64,000 nt of DNA from a bacterium D16-76. Its GTDB lineage: Bacteria > Bacillota > Clostridia > Oscillospirales > Acutalibacteraceae. The position numbers and the translations under genes were made by a program. Below, one piece after another: positions 42,077 to 49,459 of the stretch (position 1 is the first letter of the stretch; every line of letters begins with the position of its first letter). The notes under the pieces are model-generated. The model ran no database searches and was not told the origin of the DNA. It was given only the letters and a program-made list of their open reading frames with translations. The stretch spans positions 1 through 64,000 of the forward strand of contig QZEE01000013.1 of assembly GCA_009917445.1 (NCBI GenBank), in the 5' to 3' direction.

Positions 42077-42475
42077 ATGGGATATGTATTCGCCGTCGCC
42101 GCAGGACTGATCGGCGGCATTGCCGCCCTTGCGCTGATTGAGCGGCGGCAGTATAGGAAACGCCGACACGCGCGAAGCAGAGCCGCACAGACTGTCAAAG
42201 AGGAAAAAGGAACCGACCGAAAGATTGAGTTTTCAAAGCTTGTTCTTTCGGCGGTTCTTTTGACTTATTTTGCGGGATTCGGGCTGGGCTTTTGGGCGGT
42301 GCTGATTGATCTTTCGCAATTAGGGGTTTTTCTTGCATACGTGGGAACCCCTACGGCAACGGTTATCGGTTTCTATTCGTGGAAAGCAAAGGCGGAAAAC
42401 GTCGTGAAGATCAAAAAGGCGAACCCGTCCGAAACAGAGGGGTTGCCCGTTGACCTGAACAACATTCAGCCTTAA
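42077..42475 (+). CDS. two-segment membrane protein in lysis cassette
   Basis: 132 residues. Hydrophobic segments near residues 2-22 (GYVFAVAAGLIGGIAALALIE) and 55-100, with a basic loop between (RRQYRKRRHARSRA). It lies between the anchored protein and the endolysin, so it may be a second holin/antiholin component. Family not recognised. Confidence 0.55.
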   Translation: MGYVFAVAAGLIGGIAALALIERRQYRKRRHARSRAAQTVKEEKGTDRKIEFSKLVLSAVLLTYFAGFGLGFWAVLIDLSQLGVFLAYVGTPTATVIGFYSWKAKAENVVKIKKANPSETEGLPVDLNNIQP

Positions 42476-42491
42476 ACGGGAGGTTTTACAA

Positions 42492-44054
42492 ATGGCATTG
42501 AGAGGAAAAACGGCGGAAGAACAGATTTATAATTTCCTGATCGGAAAGGGCATGACCCCGGCGGGAGCCGCGGGCCTTATGGGGAATCTGTACGCCGAAA
42601 GCGGCTTGAAGCCGACGAACATTCAAAACAGCTATGAAAAGAAGCTGGGATTCACAGACGAAACGTACACGGCGGCGGTAGATTCCGGCGCATACGGAAA
42701 TTTCGTGAACGATTCCGCTGGGTACGGCCTTGCACAATGGACCTATTGGAGCCGAAAAAAGGCCCTTTTAGAGTTCGTCAAAGCGCGGGGCGCGTCGGTG
42801 GGCGATCTTGAAACACAGCTTGAATTTTTGCTTCATGAACTGAACACGGGTTATGCGGCGGTTCTGTCCGTCCTGAAAACGACGGGTTCGGTTCGGGCCG
42901 CGTCCGACGCGGTTTTGCTGAAATTCGAGCGGCCCGCAGATCAAAGCACAGCGGCGCAGGAACGCCGCGCTGGGTACGGGCAGACCTACTATAACAAGTA
43001 CGCCGCGGGAGCGGAGAAAGGGCAAGGAACTATGACAGCAAAAGAGAAGCAGAACCGGGCAAACATCGTTGCAATCGCTGAAAGCTTTTTCGGGTGCAAA
43101 GAGAGCGACGGGAGCCACAAGAAGATAATCGACATTTACAATGCGGACAAGCCGCTGGCCCGCGGCTACCCCATGAAGTACACCGACGCGTGGTGCGCGT
43201 GCTTTGTGTCCGTTGTAAGCATTCGGGGCGGCGCATTGGCGGTCATGCCAAAGGAAGTCGGTTGCGGAAAAATGATTGAACTATACCAAAAGCTGGGACG
43301 CTGGCAGGAAAACGACGCATACGTTCCGGCCCCCGGCGACGTGGTTTTTTACGACTGGAACGACGGCCCGAATTATGCGGAAACCGACAATACAGCCGCG
43401 CCCGATCACGTCGGAATCGTGGTATCTGTCACAGGGTCCACAATCAAAGTGATTGAGGGCAACATGAGCAACGCGGTGGGGTATAGAAGCCTTGCCGTCA
43501 ATGGGCGGTATATTCGCGGGTTCGGATTGCCTGATTTTTCGGCGGTTACGGTCAAAGCCCCCGCTGGAACCGCCACGCGGCCCACAGAGCCGCCCGCAAC
43601 GTCTACGGGGTCAAATGATACGCAGGGCGCGGGAATGCCCGTTGTGGGCGACGTGGTGCATTTTACGGGCGCGGCGCATTATGCAAGTGCAAACGCAAAC
43701 AGCGGCCCCGCGTGTAAGCCGGGAACGGCAAAGGTCACACAGCTTGCGCTGGGGGCAAAACACCCGGTTCACCTTATCGCGCAAAGCGGCGGCGGGTCCA
43801 CGGTTTACGGCTGGGTTGACCTTGCAGACATTCAGGGTGCAACGTCCACAGGGACCGCCCCGGCCCCGAAAATGCGCGTCGGTGCGCGGGTGAAGTATTC
43901 CGGCCCCTTATACCGGGATAGCAACGGGAACGGGCAGGGAAAGGCCGTAAACGGCACATACACAGTTAAATATTATTATCCGGGCCGCAAATGCGGCGTA
44001 CACATTGACGGGCTGGGCTGGGTTCCTGAATCCGCCTGTTCCGTCGTCGGCTAA
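42492..44054 (+). CDS. modular endolysin: tip-lysozyme, CHAP and two SH3-like repeats
   Basis: 520 residues. Residues 8-170 match the phage tail-tip lysozyme / Lysozyme-2 family (GNLYAESGL with Glu36). Residues 190-345 are a CHAP amidase/peptidase (DAWCACFVS with Cys235, His306 in DHVGIV, IEGN). Residues 383-447 and 460-519 are SH3-like repeats (VGDVVHFTGAAHYASAN...; VGARVKYSGPLYRDSNGN...). Such enzymes cut glycan and peptide bonds of the wall to release phage. Confidence 0.9.
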   Translation: MALRGKTAEEQIYNFLIGKGMTPAGAAGLMGNLYAESGLKPTNIQNSYEKKLGFTDETYTAAVDSGAYGNFVNDSAGYGLAQWTYWSRKKALLEFVKARGASVGDLETQLEFLLHELNTGYAAVLSVLKTTGSVRAASDAVLLKFERPADQSTAAQERRAGYGQTYYNKYAAGAEKGQGTMTAKEKQNRANIVAIAESFFGCKESDGSHKKIIDIYNADKPLARGYPMKYTDAWCACFVSVVSIRGGALAVMPKEVGCGKMIELYQKLGRWQENDAYVPAPGDVVFYDWNDGPNYAETDNTAAPDHVGIVVSVTGSTIKVIEGNMSNAVGYRSLAVNGRYIRGFGLPDFSAVTVKAPAGTATRPTEPPATSTGSNDTQGAGMPVVGDVVHFTGAAHYASANANSGPACKPGTAKVTQLALGAKHPVHLIAQSGGGSTVYGWVDLADIQGATSTGTAPAPKMRVGARVKYSGPLYRDSNGNGQGKAVNGTYTVKYYYPGRKCGVHIDGLGWVPESACSVVG

Positions 44055-44071
44055 AGAAAGGGGAAACAACA

Positions 44072-44506
44072 ATGAATATTATTCAATTTCTGTTCGCAAA
44101 TTGGGACAGCGTGCTGGTTATCCTTGCGTTCCTTGCCCTGATCGTCGTACTTGTCAAGCGCGGCGAAACAAAGGTGCTGAACAAGGTTCTTTTTAGCCTT
44201 GTTACACAGGCAGAAAAGCAGTTCGGTGGCGGAACAGGAAAGTTGAAGCTTGCCGCCGTGTCCGACTGGATTTACCAGCGGATTCCCGCCGTTCTAAAAC
44301 TGCTTTTCAGCGAAAAGGACATTGAAAGCATGATCGAAACCGCGCTGGAGGAAGCGAAAAAGGCGTGGGGCAACAATGAGAACATAGCGGCGTATATTGA
44401 ACCGACGACCGAAATTGTCGTTACTGCTTCCCCGCTGGAAGTGGAAGCAATCGCCACAGAATTGAAAGCAGAGCCGGGGATGATAGTTCCCATGAACGAA
44501 AAATAA
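44072..44506 (+). CDS. phage holin, LLH family
   Basis: 144 residues with one N-terminal transmembrane helix (VLVILAFLALIVVLV), then KVLNKVLFSLVTQAEKQFGGGTGKLKLAAVSDWIYQRIPAVL, the LLH holin signature, and an acidic tail. It follows the endolysin with 17 bases between. It opens the membrane for the endolysin at a set time. Confidence 0.85.
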   Translation: MNIIQFLFANWDSVLVILAFLALIVVLVKRGETKVLNKVLFSLVTQAEKQFGGGTGKLKLAAVSDWIYQRIPAVLKLLFSEKDIESMIETALEEAKKAWGNNENIAAYIEPTTEIVVTASPLEVEAIATELKAEPGMIVPMNEK

Positions 44507-44508
44507 CC

Positions 44509-44532
44509 GTCCGATTCGGACAGGTTCGGACA
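44509..44532. promoter_or_regulatory. parS-like palindrome plus half site
   Basis: GTCCGATTCGGACA (44509-44522) is identical over 14 bases to the site between parA and parB; TTCGGACA follows at 44525-44532 as an extra half site. It lies in the short gap after the holin and just before the terminator. Confidence 0.5.
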
Positions 44533-44537
44533 ACATG

Positions 44538-44573
44538 AAAGCCCGCCGGGATTTTGCCCCGGCGGGCTTTTTT
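44538..44573 (+). terminator. late operon terminator
   Basis: A 10-bp perfect stem (gcccgccggg/cccggcgggc) with a 7-base loop is followed by TTTTTT. It ends rightward late transcription before the minus-strand lipoprotein gene. Confidence 0.9.
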
Positions 44574-44590
44574 GTGTTGGCTGGCGGTAT

Positions 44591-45289
44591 TTAGTCGGCC
44601 TGTTCGTATGTGTAAGAGCCGTCCACGCCGCGCGTGATAAATCCGGCGGTATCAGTAACGCGCCCGTCGTCGTCGAGGGTTCCATAAACGGGAATCGTTA
44701 CGTCGGAGCCGTCAAAGACAATCCCTGTTCCGTCGTCACACTTAATCGTGAAATAGTTGTACCCGCTATCTTTTACGACGGTTTCGGCAAATTCGGCGAA
44801 ATTTTCCGCCGTAAGTTCTGCAAGTTGGGACTTTAGGACGCTGACAAAAGCCCGTTGCCCGATCACGTCGCCGGAACCGCTTTTCACATCGGAAGTTTTC
44901 ACGTCACAGTCAAGCAAGAAGTTATATTGTTTGTATTCAGGATAAAGAACGTCTTTGCCGTCGCTGATTTCGGAAATCGTGCCGTCGTCGTTCATCATAA
45001 CTTCAAGGGTATTTGTCCCCCAGCGAACCTTGTAAACGCCGTCGGTTTCGGAAACCGTGCTGATCTTCCCGTCAAGGCCGCAGGACACAAGCGCAATGAA
45101 AACGTCGTCGGCCTGTTCCGGCGTGATCTGCATATCTGCCCGAATTGTGTTCATCGAATCCGGGTAGAAATCATATTGCGCGGAAAGTTCGCTTGATTTC
45201 GGCGTGTCGAGATCAACCAGCACGTCGCCGCACGCGGAGAGGGACAGCGCAAGCCCCACCGCAAGGATAAGAGAAAGAACCCTTTTCAT
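44591..45289 (-). CDS. phage-encoded lipoprotein
   Basis: 232 residues; start fixed by ggagg 8 bases upstream. MKRVLSLILAVGLALSLSACGD has a lipobox with Cys20, so the mature protein is anchored on the outer face of the membrane. The rest is acidic and beta-rich (YKVRWGTNTLEVMMNDDGTISEISDG). Transcribed leftward from its own promoter in the lysogeny control region, opposite to late genes. It could be a superinfection-exclusion or adhesion moron; function unknown. Confidence 0.75.
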   Translation of the reverse strand: MKRVLSLILAVGLALSLSACGDVLVDLDTPKSSELSAQYDFYPDSMNTIRADMQITPEQADDVFIALVSCGLDGKISTVSETDGVYKVRWGTNTLEVMMNDDGTISEISDGKDVLYPEYKQYNFLLDCDVKTSDVKSGSGDVIGQRAFVSVLKSQLAELTAENFAEFAETVVKDSGYNYFTIKCDDGTGIVFDGSDVTIPVYGTLDDDGRVTDTAGFITRGVDGSYTYEQAD

Positions 45290-45378
45290 TTTGGAATCCT
45301 CCATTCCGCCGCCCGAAAGGTTAGGCGGCTTGCTTATTTTTTCAAAGGTGGAACCGTCTGTTTCAACGTCGTTCTGAC

Positions 45379-45439
45379 CTTTAACACAATTATACACTTG
45401 CCACGTGTTAAAGTAAAGAATAAAGCGGAACTTTAACAC
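45379..45439. promoter_or_regulatory. triple operator for the XRE repressor
   Basis: Three 9-bp sites with ctttaacac/gtgttaaag occur at 45379-45387, 45405-45413 and 45431-45439, spaced exactly 26 bp apart with the middle one inverted. They cover the leftward lipoprotein promoter (-10 downstream edge and spacer) and the ribosome site region of the repressor. This suits a cooperative repressor controlling both directions. Confidence 0.7.
45389..45417 (-). promoter_or_regulatory. leftward lipoprotein promoter
   Basis: On the minus strand TTTACT, 17 bases, TATAAT. The middle operator sits mostly in the spacer, touching the -35, and the first lies at the transcription start, so binding should block RNA polymerase. 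Confidence 0.65.
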
Positions 45440-45456
45440 ATAGGAGGGAAGCCGCG

Positions 45457-45702
45457 TTGAAGATTTACGAATACAAAGGCCGAAAGAACCTTTGCGGACA
45501 GCGGATAAAAGAAGCCCGCGCCCGTCGGAACATAACGCAAGCCGAACTTGCCGCCCGCTTGCAGATTGCAGGGGTAACAATGGAGCGGGACAGCGTAAGC
45601 CGAATTGAGATCGGGACCCGCTTTGTTACCGACTACGAATTGACTGTGCTTGCAAAGGTGCTGGGCGTGTCTATGGAATGGCTGACAGAACAGGAAGATT
45701 AA
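45457..45702 (+). CDS. XRE-family phage repressor
   Basis: 81 residues from TTG after taggaggg. RIKEARARRNITQAELAARLQIAGVTMERDSVSRIEIGTRFVTDYELTVLAKVLGVS is a standard XRE/Cro-type HTH. It is transcribed divergently from the lipoprotein gene across the three 26-bp-spaced operators. Likely role: prophage repressor or local autorepressor of this control region. Confidence 0.8.
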   Translation: MKIYEYKGRKNLCGQRIKEARARRNITQAELAARLQIAGVTMERDSVSRIEIGTRFVTDYELTVLAKVLGVSMEWLTEQED

Positions 45703-45735
45703 AAGCCCGCCGGGAATGGAACCCGGCGGGCTTTT
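45701..45735. terminator. bidirectional terminator
   Basis: A perfect 10-bp stem (gcccgccggg/cccggcgggc) is flanked by AAAA on one side and TTTT on the other, between convergent genes. Confidence 0.85.
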
Positions 45736-45745
45736 GTGTTAAGTA

Positions 45746-46318
45746 TCAGCAGACGAACACGCCCAGGGGGGAGCCGCCCGCAGAACGCCAGCCCCGGCGG
45801 TGAATATCGGAAAGGCGGACCCGTTCGGGCTTGCCGGGGCGTTCGTCCCAGCGAATCAAGGCGAAAACGCCGCCGCGGGTGAAGCGTCCGGCGGGTTCGT
45901 CGCAGAATCCGACGACCGTTCCGCCCTGAACGGGATAGCAAGCCCCGCACACGCATTCGACGCGCTGACCCAGCATGACAATAACTGTGCCGTCGTCGGC
46001 GGGCTGGGAGATCGTCACGATTTTAGAGGGGGCCGCGTCCCCTGCAACGGGCGCGGGGGCGGCGGGTTTCTCCACGACGGCGGGTGCTTCCTCTGCTTGA
46101 ATTTCACGGGAAGCCCGAAAAACAGGGGCCATACTGTACCGATCAGGCTGGATATATTCGCCGGAATCGTCAACCCGAATCTTGGAACGCCGGGATTCAC
46201 CCATATATTCATAAGAAACCGTTTTAGCGGTGCGCTTGGTGATTTTGATGGTGAAAACGCAATCGTGGTTGCAAATACTACGGGAAAAGTATTCCTTGCC
46301 GATTTCAAACTTGTTCAT
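45746..46318 (-). CDS. hypothetical protein of the lysogeny block, 190 aa
   Basis: Start with tggaggtaatcac ribosome site. N-terminal 70 residues are beta-rich and basic (FEIGKEYFSRSICNHDCVFTIKITKRTAKTVSYEYMG). Then comes a Pro/Ala linker (EEAPAVVEKPAAPAPVAG) and a C-terminal domain with cysteines (ECVCGACY). It is transcribed from a strong promoter overlapped by the palindromic operators. Unrecognised family. Confidence 0.55.
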   Translation of the reverse strand: MNKFEIGKEYFSRSICNHDCVFTIKITKRTAKTVSYEYMGESRRSKIRVDDSGEYIQPDRYSMAPVFRASREIQAEEAPAVVEKPAAPAPVAGDAAPSKIVTISQPADDGTVIVMLGQRVECVCGACYPVQGGTVVGFCDEPAGRFTRGGVFALIRWDERPGKPERVRLSDIHRRGWRSAGGSPLGVFVC

Positions 46319-46466
46319 GTGATTACCTCCATATATTAAACGAAATGTTGACGTTACCTTTTACCGTGTCGGCCCCCTTTTCGTGTCGGCCCGTAAGGTT
46401 AGCCCCCGCCGTATTCTTAAACGCCCCGGCGGGTGGGCGGCTTGTGTTTCCCTCTTTCTGTCTATT

Positions 46467-46495
46467 ATTATACTCGCGTGAGTATGAAAAGTCAA
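46467..46495 (-). promoter_or_regulatory. leftward promoter overlapped by palindromic operator 1
   Basis: Minus strand TTGACT, 17 bases, TATAAT. The near-palindrome atactcgcgtgagtat (46470-46485) lies in the spacer and overlaps the -10, so an occupied site must block this promoter. Confidence 0.8.
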
Positions 46496-46557
46496 CACGC
46501 AAAATTGCACAAAGATACTCGCGTGAGATTGTGCAATATTCATACTTGCGCGAGTAT
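46470..46557. promoter_or_regulatory. three near-palindromic operators
   Basis: atactcgcgtgagtat (46470-46485), atactcgcgtgagatt (46515-46530) and atacttgcgcgagtat (46542-46557) share the ATACTC...GAGTAT arms. The middle one lies inside a second inverted repeat (ttgcaca...tgtgcaa). Together they cover divergent promoters and probably bind the small regulator encoded just to the right. Confidence 0.75.
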
Positions 46558-46574
46558 TTGAAAAGTGCTATAAT
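46546..46574 (+). promoter_or_regulatory. rightward promoter of the small regulator gene
   Basis: TTGCGC, 17 bases, TATAAT with an extended TGn. The third palindromic operator overlaps the -35, suggesting autoregulation. Confidence 0.75.
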
Positions 46575-46603
46575 CTCAAAGGAAGCAGAAAGGAGGGGCA
46601 AGC

Positions 46604-46801
46604 ATGGAAAAAAAGAAATACGCAAGCAACACCCGCGCAAAAAACAAATGGAACGCGGCGAACTATGATCGTCTTTACCCTTATGTGAAAAAAGGGAAAA
46701 AAGCGACGTATCTTGCCGCGGCACAAGCGGCGGGAAAGTCGTTGAATGAATGGATAGAAACGACGCTTGACGCGGCGGCACAGCAGACGAACGGGGAATA
46801 A
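46604..46801 (+). CDS. RHH-like small regulator, 65 aa
   Basis: ATG after aaaggagggg. A basic N-terminus is followed by NKWNAANYDRLYPYVKKGKKATYLAAAQAAGKSLNEWIETTLDAAAQ, one strand and two helices as in ribbon-helix-helix proteins that act as dimers on palindromes. Its promoter and the divergent one carry matching palindromes, so it is probably their repressor, perhaps the lysogeny switch component. Confidence 0.65.
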   Translation: MEKKKYASNTRAKNKWNAANYDRLYPYVKKGKKATYLAAAQAAGKSLNEWIETTLDAAAQQTNGE

Positions 46802-46818
46802 CAAAGAATAGAGAAAAC

Positions 46819-46854
46819 GAAAACCCGCCCTTGCTTATAGCTTGGGCGGGTTTT
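46819..46854. terminator. bidirectional terminator before the recombinase gene
   Basis: aaaacccgccc pairs with gggcgggtttt (11-bp stem). It separates the regulator from the recombinase, which has its own ggaggg ribosome site. Confidence 0.8.
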
Positions 46855-46870
46855 CCTGCATGGAGGGCCT

Positions 46871-47908
46871 ATGAATTACAAAGGGAATCAGCATTTGAAG
46901 TGGGAAGATCGGCTTTCCCTTGAACGTATGCTAAAGATAAAAACGCCGAAACCGAAAATTGCGGAAGCTTTGGGCGTTTGCCTGAAAACCGTATACAATG
47001 AAATTGCGCGGGGAATGTGCGAACAGCTTACAAGCGAACTGGAACCCGTGTCGCGCTATTGCGCGGACGTTGCGGAACGAAAGTATCAAGAGCATTTGCG
47101 GGCAAAGGGGCCGGACATAAAGCTGGGGAAAGACTTTGCTTTTGCGGAGTATATCGAAGAACAGATTATTGAAAAGAAGAGGTCCCCCGGCGCGGCTTTG
47201 GCGCAAATTGCGATTGACGGAATGGAGTTCGACACCCATATTTGCGAAACGACCCTTTATAACTGGATTTATCGGGGCGACATTTTCTTGAATGTTACGG
47301 CGGAACACCTTTTGTATAAGGGGGACCACAGAAAGCCAGAGGACAGGGACAGGCAGAAACGGGCGCGGCCCGCAAAGGGGGACACCATAGAGGAACGCCC
47401 ACAGGAAGTAGCAGACCGCGAAACTTTCGGGAATTGGGAAATGGATAGCATTATAGGTTGTAAGGGAAGCAAGGCCGCGCTGGTGGTGCTGACAGAGCGG
47501 TTGACCCGTTACCCCGTGATTTTTCGCGTTCCCGATCACACGATGGAAAGCGTCGTGCGGGGGCTTGACCGTATAGAGCGGAGGATGGGCGCGGGGTTCC
47601 GGCAAGTGTTCAGGTCAATAACGGTTGACAACGGAAGCGAATTTCAGGATTGCGCCGGAATGGAGAGGTCAAAGCGGGCGCGGAAGCCCCGCACAAAGAT
47701 TTATTATTGCCACCCGTATTCTGCATACGAAAGGGGGAGCAATGAAAACATGAACCGCATTATCCGGCGGTTCTTTCCAAAGGGAACAAGCTTTGATGAA
47801 GTGACCGCGGCGGAGGTTGCAGAAGTTGAAGAGTGGCTGGCGAACTATCCCCGGCGGATATTGGGCTGGGCAACGCCGCAAATGCTTTTCGAGCGGTACA
47901 TAACATAG
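46871..47908 (+). CDS. IS30-family DDE recombinase at the prophage end
   Basis: 345 residues. N-terminal HTH (LKWEDRLSLERMLKIKTPKPKIAEALGVCLKTVYNEIARG). DDE catalytic triad: Asp192 in WEMDSIIG, Asp253 in TVDNGSEF and Glu292 in ERGSNENMNRIIRRFFPKGT, with the IS30 signature of the last motif. No terminal inverted repeats of a normal IS flank the gene. Sitting between the lysogeny block and host DNA, it occupies the position of a phage integrase. Confidence 0.85.
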   Translation: MNYKGNQHLKWEDRLSLERMLKIKTPKPKIAEALGVCLKTVYNEIARGMCEQLTSELEPVSRYCADVAERKYQEHLRAKGPDIKLGKDFAFAEYIEEQIIEKKRSPGAALAQIAIDGMEFDTHICETTLYNWIYRGDIFLNVTAEHLLYKGDHRKPEDRDRQKRARPAKGDTIEERPQEVADRETFGNWEMDSIIGCKGSKAALVVLTERLTRYPVIFRVPDHTMESVVRGLDRIERRMGAGFRQVFRSITVDNGSEFQDCAGMERSKRARKPRTKIYYCHPYSAYERGSNENMNRIIRRFFPKGTSFDEVTAAEVAEVEEWLANYPRRILGWATPQMLFERYIT

Positions 47909-47988
47909 CCCCCGAAAAATTGAACAGAAAGGGAGCGGAGCCGGAAGCGAAAAAACGCCCGGTTTGGTTTCCTGTTGCCTTTTTGCAC
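47909..47988. other. short non-coding stretch after the recombinase
   Basis: No gene and no inverted repeat matching the left side of the recombinase was found, so a simple IS border is not evident. Confidence 0.4.
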
Positions 47989-48027
47989 AAAAGCGGGGGT
48001 TCCAAACGCGCCGGAACCCCCGCTTTT
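47989..48027. terminator. strong bidirectional terminator at the phage right end
   Basis: A perfect 15-bp stem (arms 47989-48003 and 48013-48027, core gcgggggttcc/ggaacccccgc) with A-run and T-run on opposite sides. It insulates the recombinase from the host. Confidence 0.9.
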
Positions 48028-48141
48028 CACAAGTCGGGAAAATTTATTGAACTTTTTTGTAATTTAGTCTTGACATTTGGCGAATTCACAGAAAATGGTG
48101 GGATTTGGCTTTTTTTGGCCTCCGGCGGTTTAGGGACGTTG
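48028..48141. other. probable prophage-host junction interval
   Basis: The last phage-style feature is the terminator ending at 48027; a host-type dispersed repeat begins at 48142. The junction (attR or transposition end) therefore lies in this AT-richer stretch. The exact point cannot be fixed without the left end or an empty-site strain. Confidence 0.5.
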
Positions 48142-48164
48142 GTCTCGCCTGCCGGCTCGGTCGG
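48142..48164 (+). repeat. dispersed host intergenic repeat, copy A
   Basis: The 23 bases, core ctcgcctgccggctcggtcg, are identical to copy B at 52100-52122. Diverged reverse-orientation copies lie at 50617-50636 and 50721-50741. All lie in non-coding host DNA, none in the phage. Confidence 0.8.
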
Positions 48165-48295
48165 CTCGGGACGGTTGCCACCGGCAACCCTCGCCCCTAA
48201 AAACCCTACCACCTTTGAAAAGGTGGACGAAACTTTTGTGTGTGGCAGTTGTTTGTTGAAGTTTGCGTGCGGATGTTCCTCTTGGGAACAAAATA

Positions 48296-48324
48296 TTGCG
48301 CCGTGCTGTAAACCATGCTATACT
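48296..48324 (+). promoter_or_regulatory. apbE promoter
   Basis: TTGCGC, 17 bases, TATACT, about 29 bases before the start codon and its gaggtgg ribosome site. Confidence 0.65.
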
Positions 48325-48352
48325 TTAGGAAATTGTCCCCTGAGGTGGTACT

Positions 48353-49351
48353 ATGCCTAAAAAGAAACGTGTCCTTTTTATAGCTGCTGCGGCTGCTGCC
48401 CTTCTTTTGGCGGCTTTTGCTTTTTATTATGTTAGGGGCCGGGAGCCCCATTCTGTTACGGCTTTTGCTATGGGGTCTTATGTCCAGCAGACCTTGTATG
48501 GGTATGGCGCCCAGCAGGCAGGGCAGGATGCTTACCAGGCTATTGCCGGGTTGGAAAACCGTATTTCTTGGAGGCGGGGGCACAGCGCCGTTGGCCTTGT
48601 GAACCAGGGGGCGGGGGGCGGGCCTGTGGCCATAGACGCGGACACCCGGGTGATTTTGGAAACGGCCCTTTCTGTTAGTGAAAAAAGCGGCGGGGCTTTT
48701 GATGTGACGGTGGCCCCTTTAAGCCGGCTGTGGGATTTTGACACCGACCCGCATCTGCCGGATGGGGAAAGCATTGCCCGGGCTTTATCTTTTGTGGACT
48801 ACCGGCGGCTGGGGCTGTCTGATGAGGGGGTGGTCCTGCCCCGGGGCATGGCGGTGGATTTGGGCGCTGCCGGCAAGGGGGCGGCTTGTGATGCGGCTGT
48901 GGAAATCTACAAGAGGGATGGCGTAAAGGGGGCGGTGGTAGCGGTAGGCGGCAGCGTGGGCTTATACGGCCAGAAGCCGGGGGGCGGGCCCTGGCAGGTA
49001 AGCGTGCGGGACCCTTGGGGGGAAGGGTCCATAGGGGTGCTGGCGCTGGAGGGGGGCTTTGTGTCTACATCGGGCAGCTATGAGAAGTTTTTTGAGGAAG
49101 GGGGCCGGGTGTACCACCATTTGCTGGACCCTAAGACTGGCTACCCGGCGGAAAGCGGCTTGGTTTCGGTGACGGTTTGCAGCGACAATGGGGCCCTTAG
49201 CGACTGTTTGGCTACAGCGTGCTTTGTGCTGGGGTATGAGGAAAGCTTGGCGCTGCTGGAAGGGTTTGGGGCCCAGGCGGTGTTTGTGGATGAGGGGGGG
49301 AAAATCACCTGCACAGAGGGGCTGCGGGGATGTTTTACGCCGGGGCCCTAA
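48353..49351 (+). CDS. apbE: FAD:protein FMN transferase (ApbE)
   Basis: 332 residues with an N-terminal membrane anchor (residues 7-26). Markers of the ApbE family are AFAMGSYVQQTLYG, DVTVAPLSRLWDFD, GMAVDLGAAGKGAACD and YHHLLDPKTGYPAESGLVSVTV. It attaches FMN covalently to threonine of flavoproteins such as Rnf or Nqr subunits, outside the membrane. Monocistronic, with its own promoter; the prophage lies directly upstream. Confidence 0.95.
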   Translation: MPKKKRVLFIAAAAAALLLAAFAFYYVRGREPHSVTAFAMGSYVQQTLYGYGAQQAGQDAYQAIAGLENRISWRRGHSAVGLVNQGAGGGPVAIDADTRVILETALSVSEKSGGAFDVTVAPLSRLWDFDTDPHLPDGESIARALSFVDYRRLGLSDEGVVLPRGMAVDLGAAGKGAACDAAVEIYKRDGVKGAVVAVGGSVGLYGQKPGGGPWQVSVRDPWGEGSIGVLALEGGFVSTSGSYEKFFEEGGRVYHHLLDPKTGYPAESGLVSVTVCSDNGALSDCLATACFVLGYEESLALLEGFGAQAVFVDEGGKITCTEGLRGCFTPGP

Positions 49352-49358
49352 AAAACTT

Positions 49359-49387
49359 TTGCCTGGCCCGCCTGTGTGTGGTATAAT
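49359..49387 (+). promoter_or_regulatory. asnA promoter
   Basis: TTGCCT, 17 bases, TATAAT, starting seven bases after the apbE stop. The leader to the start codon is about 65 bases and holds one small hairpin (gagcctgcgggctc). Confidence 0.75.
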
Positions 49388-49459
49388 AGGGGGCAAAGAG
49401 CCTGCGGGCTCGGGCAAATCAAAAAAACCGTATGGTACGGGCGGAAAGAAGAGATCAGC

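Noticed and set aside
46871-47908. Ordinary IS30 insertion sequence
   Set aside because: No matching terminal inverted repeats or target duplication were found on either side, and the gene is placed like a phage integrase. Not excluded entirely.
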